From Burkholderiales bacterium (lineage in GTDB: Bacteria > Pseudomonadota > Gammaproteobacteria > Burkholderiales > Burkholderiaceae_E), in assembly GCA_020248665.1 (NCBI GenBank), contig JADCHE010000102.1, forward strand, positions 1-49,445: a stretch of 49,445 nucleotides of DNA. Direction: 5' to 3'. A model generated the notes under the pieces. That model did no database searches, had not been told where the DNA came from, and saw nothing but the letters and a program-made list of their open reading frames with translations. Shown piece by piece: positions 9,021 through 19,024 of the stretch; the stretch's first letter is position 1; every line of letters starts with the position of its first letter. The position numbers and the translations under genes are program-made.

Positions 9021-9845
9021 TCAGGACGCGGCGGTCTCGCGGACCGCGCGCAGCGCCTCGGGCACCGTGTCGTCGAGCGGCAGGTCGAGGCGCGCGGCGA
9101 TCGCGGCGCGCGCCTCGCGCGCGACCTGCTGTCGGGTGACGCCCGGCGTCGGCTCGATCGCCCGCATCACGTGGACCTCGACGATCAGCGTCGGATGCCC
9201 GGTGACCCGCCAGACCGACGCGAGGAAGGTGGTGTCTCCGACGAACATCGCCGCGTGGCTCGGCTCGCCGTCCGGGTCGATGTAGCGCAGGCCGATCGGC
9301 ACCATCGGCACGCCGACGTTGAGCGCCGACTGCACGAGGTTGCCGTGGAACGGCAGCAGCCGGCGGCCGTCGCTGGTCGTGCCCTCGGGGAACACCGCCG
9401 CGCGCAGCCCGGCCGCGAGCTTCTCGCCCATGCGCAGGATGACGCCGTGGACCGCGTGGCGCCGGCCGCGCTCGACGAAGACCGTGCCGGTGCGCGCGGC
9501 CAGCGTACCCGCGAGCGGCCAGGTCGCGATCTCGGCCTTCGCGGCGAACGAGGCCGGCGCGAGCGCGTCGATCGCGAAGATGTCGAGCCAGGAGATGTGG
9601 TTGCACAGCAGCAGCCGACCCCGGCCCGCGCCGTGCGTGCCCCGCATCGCCGACAGCGGCTCGGCGCCCGGGGCGACGCGTTCGCGGACCTGCGCGCCGC
9701 AGGCGCGCATCAACCAGCGCGACCAGGTCGCGATGCAGCGCTCTCGCCCCCGCTCGCCGAGCAGCGGGAACACGACGAAGACCGTCGCGAGGCCGCCGAA
9801 CAGCAGCGCGACGAGGACCGGAAGACGCCAGAGTCGGTGGAGCAC
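9021..9845 (-). CDS. plsC: 1-acyl-sn-glycerol-3-phosphate acyltransferase
   Basis: A 274-residue membrane acyltransferase that converts lysophosphatidic acid to phosphatidic acid. Seen: an N-terminal hydrophobic segment (LPVLVALLFGGLATVFVVFP), the NHISWLD form of the catalytic NHx4D motif, the substrate motif FPEGTTSDGR, and VPMVPIGLRY. Converges with apaH (6-base gap) and starts 46 bases downstream of the rfbC stop on the same strand. In many Burkholderiales plsC follows pyrB-pyrC' directly; here the rhamnose genes lie between them. It could still be read by transcription continuing from rfbC. Confidence 0.92.
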   Translation of the reverse strand: MLHRLWRLPVLVALLFGGLATVFVVFPLLGERGRERCIATWSRWLMRACGAQVRERVAPGAEPLSAMRGTHGAGRGRLLLCNHISWLDIFAIDALAPASFAAKAEIATWPLAGTLAARTGTVFVERGRRHAVHGVILRMGEKLAAGLRAAVFPEGTTSDGRRLLPFHGNLVQSALNVGVPMVPIGLRYIDPDGEPSHAAMFVGDTTFLASVWRVTGHPTLIVEVHVMRAIEPTPGVTRQQVAREARAAIAARLDLPLDDTVPEALRAVRETAAS

Positions 9846-9891
9846 GGCGCCGATGCTACCGCGGATCGCGCGGCGCGACGGCGCCCGGGGG

Positions 9892-10440
9892 TCAGTCGTA
9901 GACCTGGGCGTCCGCGAGTCGCGGCGCCGCGGCGTCCTTCGCGGCGAGCGTCGGCTGCGCGCCGCCGAGCGGCCAGTCGATGCCGACCGCGGGGTCGTTC
10001 CAGGCGAGGCTGCGCTCGTGCTCGGGGAACCAGTACTCGGTCGTCTTGTAGAGGAAATCGGCCGTCTCGCTCAGCACGACGAATCCGTGGCCGAAGCCCG
10101 GCGGCACCCACAACTGCCGGTGCACGACCGCGTCGAGCCGGCAGCCGAACCAGCGCCCGAAGGTCGGCGAGGCACGACGCAGGTCGACCACGACGTCGAA
10201 CACCTCGCCCGAGACCACCCGCATCAGCTTGCCCTGGGGCCTGACGAGCTGGTAGTGGATGCCGCGCAGCACGTGGCGCGCCGAGCGCGAATGATTGTCC
10301 TGCACGAACGGCACGTCGACGCCGGTCGCCTCGGCGAAGCGCTTCGCGTTCCAGCTCTCGAGGAAGAAGCCGCGGGTGTCGCCGAAGACGGCGGGCTCGA
10401 TGACCAGCACGCCGGGCAGCGGGGTCTCGATCACCTTCAT
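9892..10440 (-). CDS. rfbC: dTDP-4-dehydrorhamnose 3,5-epimerase
   Basis: A 182-residue cupin-type epimerase (RmlC), the third step of dTDP-L-rhamnose synthesis. Seen: GDTRGFFLESWNAKRF, FVQDNHSRSARHVLRGIHYQ with the catalytic histidine, GEVFDVVVDLRRASPTFG with the catalytic aspartate region, and LWVPPGFGHGFVVLSE. Starts 12 bases after the rfbA stop, last of the minus-strand rfbB-rfbA-rfbC trio. Length is normal for the family. Confidence 0.95.
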   Translation of the reverse strand: MKVIETPLPGVLVIEPAVFGDTRGFFLESWNAKRFAEATGVDVPFVQDNHSRSARHVLRGIHYQLVRPQGKLMRVVSGEVFDVVVDLRRASPTFGRWFGCRLDAVVHRQLWVPPGFGHGFVVLSETADFLYKTTEYWFPEHERSLAWNDPAVGIDWPLGGAQPTLAAKDAAAPRLADAQVYD

Positions 10441-10452
10441 CGTCGGCCCGCG

Positions 10453-11334
10453 TCAGAGCACGTCGCCCTGCAGCACGCGCTGCAGGTAGTGGCCGTACTG
10501 GTTCTTCGACAGCGACGCCGCGAGCCGCTCGAGCTCGGTCGCGCCGATCCAGCCGGCCCGGAACGCGATCTCCTCGGGGCACGCGACCTTCAGGCCCTGC
10601 CGCGTCTCGATCGTCTCGATGAACGACGAGGCCTGCAGCAGCGACTCGTGCGTGCCGGTGTCGAGCCACGCATAGCCGCGGCCCATGACCTCGACGTTGA
10701 GCAGGCCGAGCTCGAGGTAGCGGCGGTTGACGTCGGTGATCTCGAGCTCGCCGCGCGCGGAGGGCTTCACCTCGGCGGCGATGTCGCAGACGCGGCGGTC
10801 GTAGAAGTAGAGGCCCGTGACCGCGTACTTCGAGCGCGGCTTCACCGGCTTCTCCTCGAGCGACAGCGCGCGGCCCTGCGCGTCGAACTCGACGACGCCG
10901 TAGCGCTCCGGGTCGGTGACGTGGTAGGCGAACACCGTGGCCCCGTCCTCGACCGACGAGGCGCGCCGCGCCATCGTGGCGAGGTAGTGGCCGTAGAAGA
11001 TGTTGTCGCCGAGGATCAGCGTCGACGGATCGGCGCCGATGAAGTCGCGGCCGAGCAGGAACGCCTGCGCGAGGCCGTCGGGCGAGGGCTGCACGCAGTA
11101 CTGCAGGTTCAGGCCCCAGTCGCGGCCGTCGCCGAGCAGCTCGGCGAAGCGCGGCGTGTCGGTCGGGGTCGAGATCACCAGGATGTCGCGGATGCCCGCG
11201 AGCATCAGCACCGACAGCGGGTAGTACACCATCGGCTTGTCGTACACCGGCAGCAGCTGCTTCGAGACCGCCTTCGTGACCGGGTAGAGCCGGGTGCCCG
11301 AGCCCCCGGCGAGGATGATGCCCTTGCGTGCCAT
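10453..11334 (-). CDS. rfbA: Glucose-1-phosphate thymidylyltransferase
   Basis: A 293-residue nucleotidyltransferase (RmlA) that makes dTDP-glucose from glucose-1-phosphate and dTTP, the first step of dTDP-rhamnose synthesis. Seen: [20 protein letters not shown] (signature and nucleotide-binding loop), [25 protein letters not shown] (metal site), [20 protein letters not shown] and the usual C-terminal helical tail. Separated from rfbB by a single base, so clearly in one operon. Confidence 0.96.
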   Translation of the reverse strand: MARKGIILAGGSGTRLYPVTKAVSKQLLPVYDKPMVYYPLSVLMLAGIRDILVISTPTDTPRFAELLGDGRDWGLNLQYCVQPSPDGLAQAFLLGRDFIGADPSTLILGDNIFYGHYLATMARRASSVEDGATVFAYHVTDPERYGVVEFDAQGRALSLEEKPVKPRSKYAVTGLYFYDRRVCDIAAEVKPSARGELEITDVNRRYLELGLLNVEVMGRGYAWLDTGTHESLLQASSFIETIETRQGLKVACPEEIAFRAGWIGATELERLAASLSKNQYGHYLQRVLQGDVL

Positions 11335-11335
11335 G

Positions 11336-12400
11336 TCAGCGGTCCGAGTAGTTCCGGGAGACCCAGGTGCGGTAGTCCCCGCTGACCACGTCGGCGACCC
11401 ACTTCGTGTTGTCGAGGTACCAGCGCACCGTCTCGCGGATGCCGGTCTCGAAGGTCCGTGCCGGCCGCCAGCCGAGTTCCTCGGCGATGCGCCGCGCGTC
11501 GATCGCGTAGCGGCGGTCGTGGCCCGGCCGGTCCTTCACGTAGGTGATCAGGCGGCGGTGCGGGCCCGCGGGGTCGGGTCGCATCGCGTCGAGCAGGTCG
11601 CAGATCGTGTGGACGACCTCGAGGTTGGTCTTCTCGTTCCAGCCGCCGACGTTGTAGACGCGGCCGGTCACCCCACCGCGCAGCACCGCGCGGATCGCCC
11701 TGCAGTGGTCGCCGACATAGAGCCAGTCGCGCACGTTCGAGCCGTCGCCGTAGATCGGCAGCGGCCGGCCCGCGAGCGCGTTGTGGATCACCAGCGGGAT
11801 CAGCTTCTCGGGGAACTGGTACGGCCCGTAGTTGTTCGAGCAGTTGGTCGTCAGCACCGGCAGCCCGTAGGTGTGGTGCCAGGCGCGGACCAGGTGGTCG
11901 GCGGCGGCCTTGCTCGCCGAGTAGGGGCTGTTCGGCTCGTAGGCCTTGGTCTCGGCGAACGGCGGGTCGGTCGGCGACAGCGAGCCGTAGACCTCGTCGG
12001 TCGAGACGTGCAGGAAGCGGAAGGCGTCGCGCTCGGCGCCCTCGAGCCCGCGCCAGTGCGCGAGCGCCGACTGCAGCAGCGAGAAGGTGCCGGTGACGTT
12101 GGTGCGGACGAACTCGGCCGGCCCGTGGATCGAGCGGTCGACGTGCGACTCGGCGGCGAAGTGGACGATCGCACGCGGCCGGTGCTCGGCGAACAGCCGC
12201 GCGACCAGCGCCTCGTCGCAGATGTCGCCGCGCACGAAGCGGTGGCGCGGGTCGGCGTCGACCGGCGCGAGGTTGGCGAGGTTGCCCGCGTAGGTGAGCG
12301 CGTCGAGCGAGACGACCGAGTCGGATTCCTGGGCGATCCACTGGTGGACGAAGTTCGAACCGATGAAGCCCGCGGCGCCGGTGACGATGATCGTGGCCAT
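11336..12400 (-). CDS. rfbB: dTDP-glucose 4,6-dehydratase
   Basis: A 354-residue extended SDR (RmlB), the second step of dTDP-L-rhamnose synthesis. Seen: Rossmann motif [12 protein letters not shown] near the N-terminus, [12 protein letters not shown], the catalytic [20 protein letters not shown] with the Tyr-x3-Lys pair, and [20 protein letters not shown]. First gene of the minus-strand rml trio. No Shine-Dalgarno sequence precedes the ATG; a TACAAT box lies 8 bases upstream, so the transcript may be nearly leaderless. Confidence 0.96.
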   Translation of the reverse strand: MATIIVTGAAGFIGSNFVHQWIAQESDSVVSLDALTYAGNLANLAPVDADPRHRFVRGDICDEALVARLFAEHRPRAIVHFAAESHVDRSIHGPAEFVRTNVTGTFSLLQSALAHWRGLEGAERDAFRFLHVSTDEVYGSLSPTDPPFAETKAYEPNSPYSASKAAADHLVRAWHHTYGLPVLTTNCSNNYGPYQFPEKLIPLVIHNALAGRPLPIYGDGSNVRDWLYVGDHCRAIRAVLRGGVTGRVYNVGGWNEKTNLEVVHTICDLLDAMRPDPAGPHRRLITYVKDRPGHDRRYAIDARRIAEELGWRPARTFETGIRETVRWYLDNTKWVADVVSGDYRTWVSRNYSDR

Positions 12401-12408
12401 GGTGGGAA

Positions 12409-12414
12409 ATTGTA
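12409..12414 (-). promoter_or_regulatory. Candidate -10 box of rfbB
   Basis: TACAAT on the minus strand ends 8 bases before the rfbB ATG; the expected start site is about 12402, a 2-base leader. No convincing -35 hexamer is visible at 16-18 bases. Confidence 0.3.
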
Positions 12415-12540
12415 GCGTCTGACCCCGGCGCGGCCGGCGGCCGCTGCCTCCATCCGCCCGAAGGCGGCGACGGGAAGCCCGGACGGCACTTCGGGCACAA
12501 TCCGCGTCGCGTCGAGCCGACGCCCCCTGCGGAGCGCCCC

Positions 12541-13470
12541 GTGAAGATCCTGATCCTCGGCGAGAACGGCCAGCTGGCCTGGGCGCTGGAGCGCCGCGCG
12601 GCGCCCCTCGGCGACGTGGTGAGCCTCGGCATCGACGACTTCGACTTCACCGACCTGAAGGCCGTCGCCGCTTGCGTCGAGGACGTCCGCCCGGACGTGG
12701 TGTTCAACGCAGCCGCCTACACCGCGGTCGATCGCGCCGAGCAGGATCGCGAGGTCGCGTTCACGGTCAACGCCGAGGCGCCGGGCGTGCTCGCGAGGGC
12801 CTGCGCCGCCCGCGGCGCGGTGCTGGTGCACTGGTCGACCGACTATGTCTTCGACGGCGCCAAGGCCGGCCGCTGGGTCGAGTCCGACGCGACCGGCCCG
12901 CTGAACGTCTACGGGGCCTCGAAGCTCGCCGGCGAGCGCTCCACGCTCGAGGCCGGCGGCCCGGCGCTGGTCTTCCGCACGAGCTGGGTGTTCGGCGACC
13001 ACGGCGGCAACTTCGCGAAGACCATGCTCAAGCTCGCCCGCGAGCGCGACGCGCTGCGCGTCGTCGGCGACCAGCGCGGCACGCCGACCTGGGCGGGGCG
13101 GCTCGCCGACCTCGCCTGCGACGTGGTCGAGCAGGGCCTGCGCGCCGGCGACCTCGCCGGCTGGATCGGCGCGCGCCGCGGCCTGTACCACGCGAGCGCC
13201 GCGGGCGAGACCACCTGGGCCGAGTACGCGCGCTGCGTGATCGCGACCGCGGCCGAGGATCCGGCCTGGGCGGCGATGCTGCGCGTGCGGGCCGACGCGG
13301 TCGAGGCGATCCCGAGCTCGGCCTATCCGACGCCGGCCGCGCGGCCGACGAACTCGCTGCTCGACTGCGGGCTGCTCGCACGGACCTTCGGCTACGCGAT
13401 GCCCGACTGGAAGACCGACGTCGTCGCGTTCGTGCGCCGGCTCACCGCGGCGGGCACGACGATCGGCTGA
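12541..13470 (+). CDS. rfbD: dTDP-4-dehydrorhamnose reductase
   Basis: A 309-residue SDR (RmlD) that completes dTDP-L-rhamnose by NADPH reduction. Seen: [13 protein letters not shown] (a cofactor loop close to the usual GxxGQLG), [39 protein letters not shown] with the Tyr-x3-Lys pair, and [11 protein letters not shown] start with a GGAG ribosome site 7 bases upstream. It is divergent from rfbB with a 140-base gap, whereas rml genes are often in a single run. It converges with pyrC'. Confidence 0.93.
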   Translation: MKILILGENGQLAWALERRAAPLGDVVSLGIDDFDFTDLKAVAACVEDVRPDVVFNAAAYTAVDRAEQDREVAFTVNAEAPGVLARACAARGAVLVHWSTDYVFDGAKAGRWVESDATGPLNVYGASKLAGERSTLEAGGPALVFRTSWVFGDHGGNFAKTMLKLARERDALRVVGDQRGTPTWAGRLADLACDVVEQGLRAGDLAGWIGARRGLYHASAAGETTWAEYARCVIATAAEDPAWAAMLRVRADAVEAIPSSAYPTPAARPTNSLLDCGLLARTFGYAMPDWKTDVVAFVRRLTAAGTTIG

Positions 13471-13491
13471 GCCCGGCGGCCCGGGGCGCCC

Positions 13492-14766
13492 TCAGCGCTC
13501 CATCGCCGGCCGCCCCGCGACCAGCGTCGCCCGCACCCGCCCGAGCACCTCGCGGCCGGCGAACGGCGTGTGGTGCCCCTGGCTGCGCAGCGTCGACGGC
13601 GACACCACCCAGGCCTCGTCCGCGTCGAACAGGCACACGTCGGCCGGCGCCCCGGGCACGAGCGAGCCGCCGCCGCAGCGCGCGATCCGCTCGGCGTCGG
13701 CGGTGAGCCGCGACAGCGCGACCGGCAGCGGCACGCCGGCGCGCCGCGCCCAGGACAGCGTCAGCGGCAGCAGCAGCTCCAGGCCGGTCACGCCCGGCTC
13801 GGCCTCGCCGAACGGCACCTGCTTGGCGTCGTCGTCGACGGGCGTGTGGTCGGAGCACACCGCGTCGATCGTGCCGTCGGCGAGCGCCGCGCCGAGCGCG
13901 TCGCGGTCGCGCTGCGCGCGGAACGGCGGCTCCACGCGGCAGTTGGTGTCGAAGAAGCCGATGTCGACGTCGGTGAGGTGCAGGTGGTGGACCGCGACGT
14001 CCGCGGTCACCGGCAGGCCCTCGCGCTTGGCGGTGCGCAGCAGCTCGACGCCGGCGGCCGAGGACAGCCGGCACAGGTGCACGCGGCAGCCGTTGGCGCG
14101 CATCAGCTCGAAGATCGTGTGCAGCGCGACCGTCTCGGCGGTCACCGGCACGCCGGACAGGCCGAGGCGGCCGGACACCGGTCCGCTGTGCGCGACGCCG
14201 CCGCGCGACAGGTGCGCGTCCTGCGGCTGCAGCCAGACGGTGAAGCCGAAGCTCTTCGCGTACTGCATCGCGCGCGCCAGCACCTGCGTGTCGACGAGCG
14301 GCACGTTCGCCTGCGAGAAGCCGACGCAGCCCGCCTCGGCGAGCTCGGCCATCTCGGTGATCACCTCGCCCTTCAGGCCCACCGTCAGCGCGCCGAGCGG
14401 GTAGAGGTGGGTGCGCGCGAGGCTGCGCGCGCGGTGCTTGAGCATCTCGACGAGGCCGGGCTCGTCGAGCGGCGGATCGGTATCGGGCGGGCACACGAGG
14501 CGCGTGACGCCGCCGGCGAGCGCGGCCTGCATCTCCGACTCGAGCGTGGCCTTGTACTCGAAGCCCGGTTCGCGCAGCCGCGCCGACAGGTCGACCAGGC
14601 CGGGACAGGCGACGAGGCCGCTCGCGTCGATCGTGCGGTCGGCCTCGAAACCGTCGGGGCGTGCGCCGACGGCGGCGACGCGCCCGTCTGCGAGGTACAG
14701 GTCGGTCGTCGCGTCGAGGCCGCTCGCGGGGTCGACGACGCGCGCGCCGGTGATTCGCAGTCTCAT
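13492..14766 (-). CDS. pyrC': Dihydroorotase-like protein without metal ligands (PyrC'/PyrX)
   Basis: A 424-residue amidohydrolase-fold protein. In active dihydroorotases the DxHxHLREPG segment carries two zinc histidines. Here the segment reads DLSARLREPG, with Ser61 and Arg63 in their place, and a later histidine block reads HLCRLSS. Only part of the remaining metal set (SDHTP) is kept, so the protein is predicted to be catalytically dead. Known parallel: in Pseudomonas such a PyrC' is encoded next to pyrB and is needed for assembly and activity of aspartate carbamoyltransferase. It starts 15 bases after the pyrB stop. A true pyrC must exist elsewhere. Confidence 0.88.
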   Translation of the reverse strand: MRLRITGARVVDPASGLDATTDLYLADGRVAAVGARPDGFEADRTIDASGLVACPGLVDLSARLREPGFEYKATLESEMQAALAGGVTRLVCPPDTDPPLDEPGLVEMLKHRARSLARTHLYPLGALTVGLKGEVITEMAELAEAGCVGFSQANVPLVDTQVLARAMQYAKSFGFTVWLQPQDAHLSRGGVAHSGPVSGRLGLSGVPVTAETVALHTIFELMRANGCRVHLCRLSSAAGVELLRTAKREGLPVTADVAVHHLHLTDVDIGFFDTNCRVEPPFRAQRDRDALGAALADGTIDAVCSDHTPVDDDAKQVPFGEAEPGVTGLELLLPLTLSWARRAGVPLPVALSRLTADAERIARCGGGSLVPGAPADVCLFDADEAWVVSPSTLRSQGHHTPFAGREVLGRVRATLVAGRPAMER

Positions 14767-14781
14767 CGTGGGGCCCGTGGG

Positions 14782-15732
14782 TCAGCGGTTGCCGGCGAGG
14801 ATGCTCATCACGGCCATCCGCACCGCGATGCCGAAGGTGACCTGCTCGAGGATCACGCTCTGCGCACCGTCGGCGACCGCCGAGTCGATCTCCACGCCGC
14901 GGTTCATCGGGCCGGGGTGCATGACGATCGCGTCGGGCTTCGCGAGCGCGAGCTTCTCGGCGGTCAGGCCGTAGTGCTTGAAGTACTCCTGCGCCGAGGG
15001 CAGCAGCGCGCCGCGCATCCGCTCGTTCTGCAGCCGCAGCATGATGACCACGTCGACGCCACGCAGGCCCTCGCGCATGTCGGTGAAGGTGCGCACGCCC
15101 ATCTGCTCGAGGCCCGGGGGCAGCAGCGTGAGCGGCGCGATCGCGCGGACCTCGGGCACGCCGAGCGTGGTGAGCGCGTGGATGTCGCTCCTCGCCACGC
15201 GCGAGTGCAGGATGTCGCCGACGATCGCCACGGTCAGGTTCGTGAAGTCCTTCTTGAAGTGGCGGATGGCGTACATGTCGAGCAGCCCCTGCGTGGGGTG
15301 CGCGTGCCGCCCGTCGCCGGCGTTGATCACGTGCAGCCCGGGGCCGACGTGCTGCGCGATCATGTACGGTGCGCCGCTCTGCGCGTGGCGCACGACGAAC
15401 ATGTCGGCGTGCATCGCCGCGAGGTTGTCGATCGTGTCGAGCAGCGACTCGCCCTTGGACGTGGACGAGGTGCGCACGTCGAGGTTCACCACGTCGGCCG
15501 ACAGCCGCGTGGCCGCGATCTCGAAGGTGGTCCGCGTGCGAGTGCTGTTCTCGAAGAACAGGTTGAAGACCGACTTGCCGCGCAGCAGCGGCACCTTCTT
15601 CACCTGCCGGTCGCTCACCTCCAGGAACGACGACGCGGTGTCGAGGATCTGCACGATGTTCTGCTTCGGCAGGCCCTCGATCGTGAGCAGGTGGCGCAGC
15701 TCGCCGTGCTCGTTCAGCTGCGGATGTCTCAT
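14782..15732 (-). CDS. pyrB: Aspartate carbamoyltransferase catalytic subunit
   Basis: A 316-residue enzyme that condenses carbamoyl phosphate and aspartate, the committed step of pyrimidine synthesis. Seen: the carbamoyl-phosphate loop [15 protein letters not shown], the [13 protein letters not shown] loop, [27 protein letters not shown], and [16 protein letters not shown] 15732 overlaps the pyrR stop by 4 bases (ATGA), and family similarity starts just after it. Followed at 15 bases by the inactive homologue pyrC', its probable assembly partner. Confidence 0.96.
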   Translation of the reverse strand: MRHPQLNEHGELRHLLTIEGLPKQNIVQILDTASSFLEVSDRQVKKVPLLRGKSVFNLFFENSTRTRTTFEIAATRLSADVVNLDVRTSSTSKGESLLDTIDNLAAMHADMFVVRHAQSGAPYMIAQHVGPGLHVINAGDGRHAHPTQGLLDMYAIRHFKKDFTNLTVAIVGDILHSRVARSDIHALTTLGVPEVRAIAPLTLLPPGLEQMGVRTFTDMREGLRGVDVVIMLRLQNERMRGALLPSAQEYFKHYGLTAEKLALAKPDAIVMHPGPMNRGVEIDSAVADGAQSVILEQVTFGIAVRMAVMSILAGNR

Positions 15733-16277
15733 CGCGCGGGCTCCACCGAGAGCGTGAAGCGGCCGTCGTCGGCGCGCCCGAGCACGAAGCCGCGATCGGG
15801 CCCGAGCGGGATGCGCGCGCCGACGTGGTCGGCCTGCACCGGCAGCTCGCGCCCGCCGCGATCGAGCAGCACCGCGAGCTCGACGCAGGCGGGGCGGCCG
15901 TAGTCGAACAGCTCGTTGAGCGCGGCGCGCACCGTGCGGCCGGTGTACAGGATGTCGTCGACCAGCAGCACCGCCGTGCCATCGACCTCGAAGTCGATCC
16001 GCGTCGAGCCGCCCGCGCCGCCGGCCACGCGCAGCCCGCGCGCCGAGTAGTCGTCGCGGTGGAAGGCACTCGACAGGAAGCCGAGCGGCGCGTCGGGGCA
16101 CAGCTCGGCGTGCAGCCGCTGCGCGATCCAGGCGCCGCCGCTGTGCACGCCCACGATCACCGGGCGCGCGTCGCCGGCCGCGGCGAGCCGCGCGGCGACC
16201 GCGGCCTTCAGCGCGGCATAGATCGCCTCGGCGTCGAGCGTGCGCTCGCTCGGGTCGGCGGGGGCGGCAGGGGTCAT
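15729..16277 (-). CDS. pyrR: Bifunctional pyr operon regulator / uracil phosphoribosyltransferase
   Basis: A 182-residue PRTase-fold protein. In Firmicutes PyrR binds pyr mRNA and attenuates transcription; in proteobacteria the RNA role is less certain. Seen: the PRPP-binding signature [34 protein letters not shown], and [17 protein letters not shown]. It overlaps ruvX upstream and pyrB downstream by 4 bases each. No obvious PyrR-type attenuator is visible, because the gene sits between overlapping coding regions. Confidence 0.92.
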   Translation of the reverse strand: MTPAAPADPSERTLDAEAIYAALKAAVAARLAAAGDARPVIVGVHSGGAWIAQRLHAELCPDAPLGFLSSAFHRDDYSARGLRVAGGAGGSTRIDFEVDGTAVLLVDDILYTGRTVRAALNELFDYGRPACVELAVLLDRGGRELPVQADHVGARIPLGPDRGFVLGRADDGRFTLSVEPAR

Positions 16278-16810
16278 CGGGGCGGGCGTCCGGGGTGGAG
16301 GGGTGCGTCGCGTGCGTCGGGGCGGGCGTCGTCCGGTCGGTCCTCACGGGCCGCGGCGGACAGGTCGGGCCCCGGCGCGCGGCGCGCCCCGTCGAGCCAC
16401 TGCGACAGGATCACCGCGGCGGCCACGCCGTCCTCGTCTTCGGGCCGGCCGTTCGCGGACGCGATGATAGCCCGAGCCTCGCGGCTGGAGAACCGCTCGT
16501 CGACGCGCTCGACCGGCAGCCCGAAGCGGCCGTGCAGCTGGTTGGCGAAGCGGTCGGCGCGCCGGGTGGTCTCGGTGACCGAGCCGTCCTCGTCGAGCGG
16601 CCGGCCGACGACGAGCCGCGCGGGGGCCCACTCGCGCAGCAGCGCGGCGATCCGCTCGAAGCGCCGATCGACCGGCACCGCGTCGAGAACGACGAGCGGG
16701 CGCGCGTCGCCGGTCAGCGTGTTGCCGATCGCCACGCCGATGCGGCGCACGCCGAAGTCGAAGCCGAGCAGCGTCTGCGGCGCGGACGCGCCGCGCCGCG
16801 CGCCGGTCAT
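16274..16810 (-). CDS. ruvX: Putative Holliday junction resolvase / pre-16S rRNA nuclease (YqgF)
   Basis: A 178-residue RNase H-fold protein. The family was named as a Holliday junction resolvase, and E. coli YqgF also takes part in 16S rRNA 5' end maturation. Seen: [17 protein letters not shown] (first catalytic aspartate), [20 protein letters not shown] and [13 protein letters not shown]. The reading frame extends to a Pro/Arg/Asp-rich tail after residue about 150. ATG at 16810 directly abuts the yqgE stop; the end overlaps pyrR by 4 bases. Confidence 0.92.
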   Translation of the reverse strand: MTGARRGASAPQTLLGFDFGVRRIGVAIGNTLTGDARPLVVLDAVPVDRRFERIAALLREWAPARLVVGRPLDEDGSVTETTRRADRFANQLHGRFGLPVERVDERFSSREARAIIASANGRPEDEDGVAAAVILSQWLDGARRAPGPDLSAAAREDRPDDARPDARDAPLHPGRPPR

Positions 16811-17383
16811 TCAGGCGTGGCCCGCCGACGGGGACAGGAAGGCCGGGTCGATGCCGAGCAGCCCGTAGGCGCGCGACAGGCGCTCGGCGACCGGCGTCTC
16901 GAAGATCACGTCCGGGTGCGCCTCGACGGTCAGCCACGCGTTGCGCGCGATCTCGTCCTCGAGCTGACCCGGACCCCAGCCCGCGTAGCCGAGCGTGACC
17001 AGCAGCTTCTCGGGTCCCTCGCCGAGCGCCACAGCCTCGAGCACGTCCTTCGACGAGGTCAGGCCGAGCGAGTCGCCGATGGAGACGGTGGAGTTCCAGG
17101 TGCCGAGCGGCTGGTGCAGCACGAAGCCGCGGTCGGTCTGCACCGGGCCGCCGAAGTAGACCGGGCTCGAGGCGAGCGGCGCGATCTCGAGCTTCAGGTC
17201 GATCCGCTCGAACAGCGACTGCAGGTCGAGCTCCATCGGGCGGTTGATGACGAGCCCGAGCGCCCCCTTCGCACTGTGCTCGGCGATGAACACCACGGCC
17301 CCGCCGAAGTTCGGGTCGGCCATGTTCGGCATCGCGAGCAGGAAATGGTTGGTGAGGTTCGTCGCAACTTCCGGGGCGGTCAT
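16811..17383 (-). CDS. yqgE: UPF0301 / AlgH family protein
   Basis: A 190-residue protein of the YqgE/AlgH family, whose biochemical role is unknown. Seen: [20 protein letters not shown] at the start, [31 protein letters not shown], and [19 protein letters not shown], all strongly conserved in the family. First gene of yqgE-ruvX-pyrR-pyrB-pyrC'. ATG 17383 is chosen because conservation begins right after it; the frame is open further upstream but overlaps the photolyase. No ribosome-binding site is present, and a TACAAT box lies 6 bases before the ATG. Confidence 0.93.
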   Translation of the reverse strand: MTAPEVATNLTNHFLLAMPNMADPNFGGAVVFIAEHSAKGALGLVINRPMELDLQSLFERIDLKLEIAPLASSPVYFGGPVQTDRGFVLHQPLGTWNSTVSIGDSLGLTSSKDVLEAVALGEGPEKLLVTLGYAGWGPGQLEDEIARNAWLTVEAHPDVIFETPVAERLSRAYGLLGIDPAFLSPSAGHA

Positions 17384-17389
17384 GCGCCG

Positions 17390-17418
17390 ATTGTAAACAC
17401 CCCCCAAGGGCGGCACAA
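17390..17418 (-). promoter_or_regulatory. Promoter of yqgE-ruvX-pyrRBC' operon, predicted leaderless
   Basis: On the minus strand TTGTGC (17418-17413), a 17-base spacer and TACAAT (17395-17390) make a good sigma-70 match. The expected start site is 17383, which is the A of the yqgE ATG. Confidence 0.5.
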
Positions 17419-17454
17419 TCACGCCCCGGCCGAGCTCCGGACCCTCTCGACGCC

Positions 17455-18990
17455 TTGGACACCTCCTTCGATTCGGCCCTCGTCTGGCTGCGCCGCGACC
17501 TGCGCGTCGACGACCACGCCGCGCTGCACGCGGCGCTGTCCGACGCACGGCGCATCTGGTGCGCGTTCGTGTTCGACCGCGACATCCTCGACCCCCTGCC
17601 CTCGCGCGCCGACCGCCGCGTCGAGTTCATCCGCGATGGGCTCGTCGAGGTCGATCGTGAACTGCGCGCCCTCGGCGGCGGGCTGATCGTCGTGCACGAC
17701 CGAGCGACGGATGCGATCCCGGCGCTGGCCGCGACGCTCGGCGTCGGCCTCGTCGTGGCCGCGCGCGACTACGAGCCCGCGGCCGTGCGGCGCGACACCG
17801 AGGTCGACGCGCGGCTTCGCGCCGACGGCCGCAGGCTGCGCGTCGTCAAGGACCAGGTGGTCTTCGAGGCCGACGAGGTGATGACCGGCGCCGGCCGCCC
17901 GTTCTCGGTGTTCACGCCGTACCGCAACGCGTGGCGCCGCCGCCTCGACGAGGCCGGCGCCGACGGCGCGCCGGGCACGCCGCTCGCGCAGCACCCGGTC
18001 CGCGAACTCGCGCGCGGCCGGCTCTCGCCGCCGCCGTCGGGGCTGCGCAGCGCCGACGCGGACGGTCCACACGGCAGCGCACCGCTCGACGGCGTACCGT
18101 CGCTCGAGGCGATCGGCTTCGAGCGGACCGACCTGCACCGGCTCGCGCTGCCGACCGGCGCGAGCGGCGGCGCGCGGCTGCTCGACGAGTTCCTGCATCG
18201 CATCGGCCGCTATCGCGACGCGCGCGACTACCCGGCGCTCAAGGGCCCGTCGTACCTGTCGGCGCACCTGCGCTTCGGCACCGTCTCGATCCGCACCCTC
18301 GCGCGCGAGGCGCTGCGTGTCGAGCGCACCGACCCGCCCGCCGCCGAGGGCGCGCGCACCTGGCTGTCCGAGCTGGTCTGGCGCGACTTCTACGTCCAGG
18401 TGCTGCACCACCACCCGCGCGTCGAGACGCGGTCGTTCAGGCCCGAGTACGACGCGATCGGCTGGGAGGACGGCGCGCACGGCGACGCCCTCTTCGCCGC
18501 GTGGGCCGAGGCGCGCACCGGCTACCCGCTCGTCGACGCGGCGATGACGCAGCTGCGCACGAGCGGCTACATGCACAACCGGCTGCGGATGGTGACCGCG
18601 TCGTTCCTGTGCAAGGACCTGGGGGTGGACTGGCGACGCGGCGAGCGGCTGTTCGCCGACCTGCTGAACGACTACGACCTCGCGGCGAACAACGGCGGCT
18701 GGCAGTGGGCGTCGTCGAGCGGCTGCGACGCGCAGCCGTACTTCCGGATCTTCAACCCGGTCACGCAGTCGGAGAAGTTCGACCCGAAGGGCGCGTTCAT
18801 CCGGCGCTACCTGCCGCAGCTCGCGAACTACGACGACAAGCGAATCCACGCGCCGTGGCTCGTGCCGCCCGCCGAGCAGGCGCGGCTCGGCTGCGTGATC
18901 GGGCGCGACTACCCGGCGCCGGTCGTCGACCACGCGCAGGCGCGCACCCGGACGCTGGCGCGCTACGCGGTCGTCAAGACGGGCGGCTGA
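17455..18990 (+). CDS. phrB: Deoxyribodipyrimidine photolyase (class I)
   Basis: A 511-residue flavoprotein that uses blue light to split cyclobutane pyrimidine dimers. Seen: the N-terminal antenna domain starting [35 protein letters not shown], then the FAD domain with [53 protein letters not shown], and the signature [20 protein letters not shown] followed by [11 protein letters not shown]. Starts with TTG at 17455; no ATG or GTG near that point would keep the conserved start of the domain. Divergent from yqgE with 71 bases between. Confidence 0.95.
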   Translation: MDTSFDSALVWLRRDLRVDDHAALHAALSDARRIWCAFVFDRDILDPLPSRADRRVEFIRDGLVEVDRELRALGGGLIVVHDRATDAIPALAATLGVGLVVAARDYEPAAVRRDTEVDARLRADGRRLRVVKDQVVFEADEVMTGAGRPFSVFTPYRNAWRRRLDEAGADGAPGTPLAQHPVRELARGRLSPPPSGLRSADADGPHGSAPLDGVPSLEAIGFERTDLHRLALPTGASGGARLLDEFLHRIGRYRDARDYPALKGPSYLSAHLRFGTVSIRTLAREALRVERTDPPAAEGARTWLSELVWRDFYVQVLHHHPRVETRSFRPEYDAIGWEDGAHGDALFAAWAEARTGYPLVDAAMTQLRTSGYMHNRLRMVTASFLCKDLGVDWRRGERLFADLLNDYDLAANNGGWQWASSSGCDAQPYFRIFNPVTQSEKFDPKGAFIRRYLPQLANYDDKRIHAPWLVPPAEQARLGCVIGRDYPAPVVDHAQARTRTLARYAVVKTGG

Positions 18991-19024
18991 CCGGCACGCG
19001 TCGCGAGCGCGCCATCCCCGGCCG

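Noticed and set aside
13570-15903. A 777-codon open frame opposite pyrC' and pyrB
   Set aside because: Both minus-strand genes have intact family motifs; the antisense product has none.
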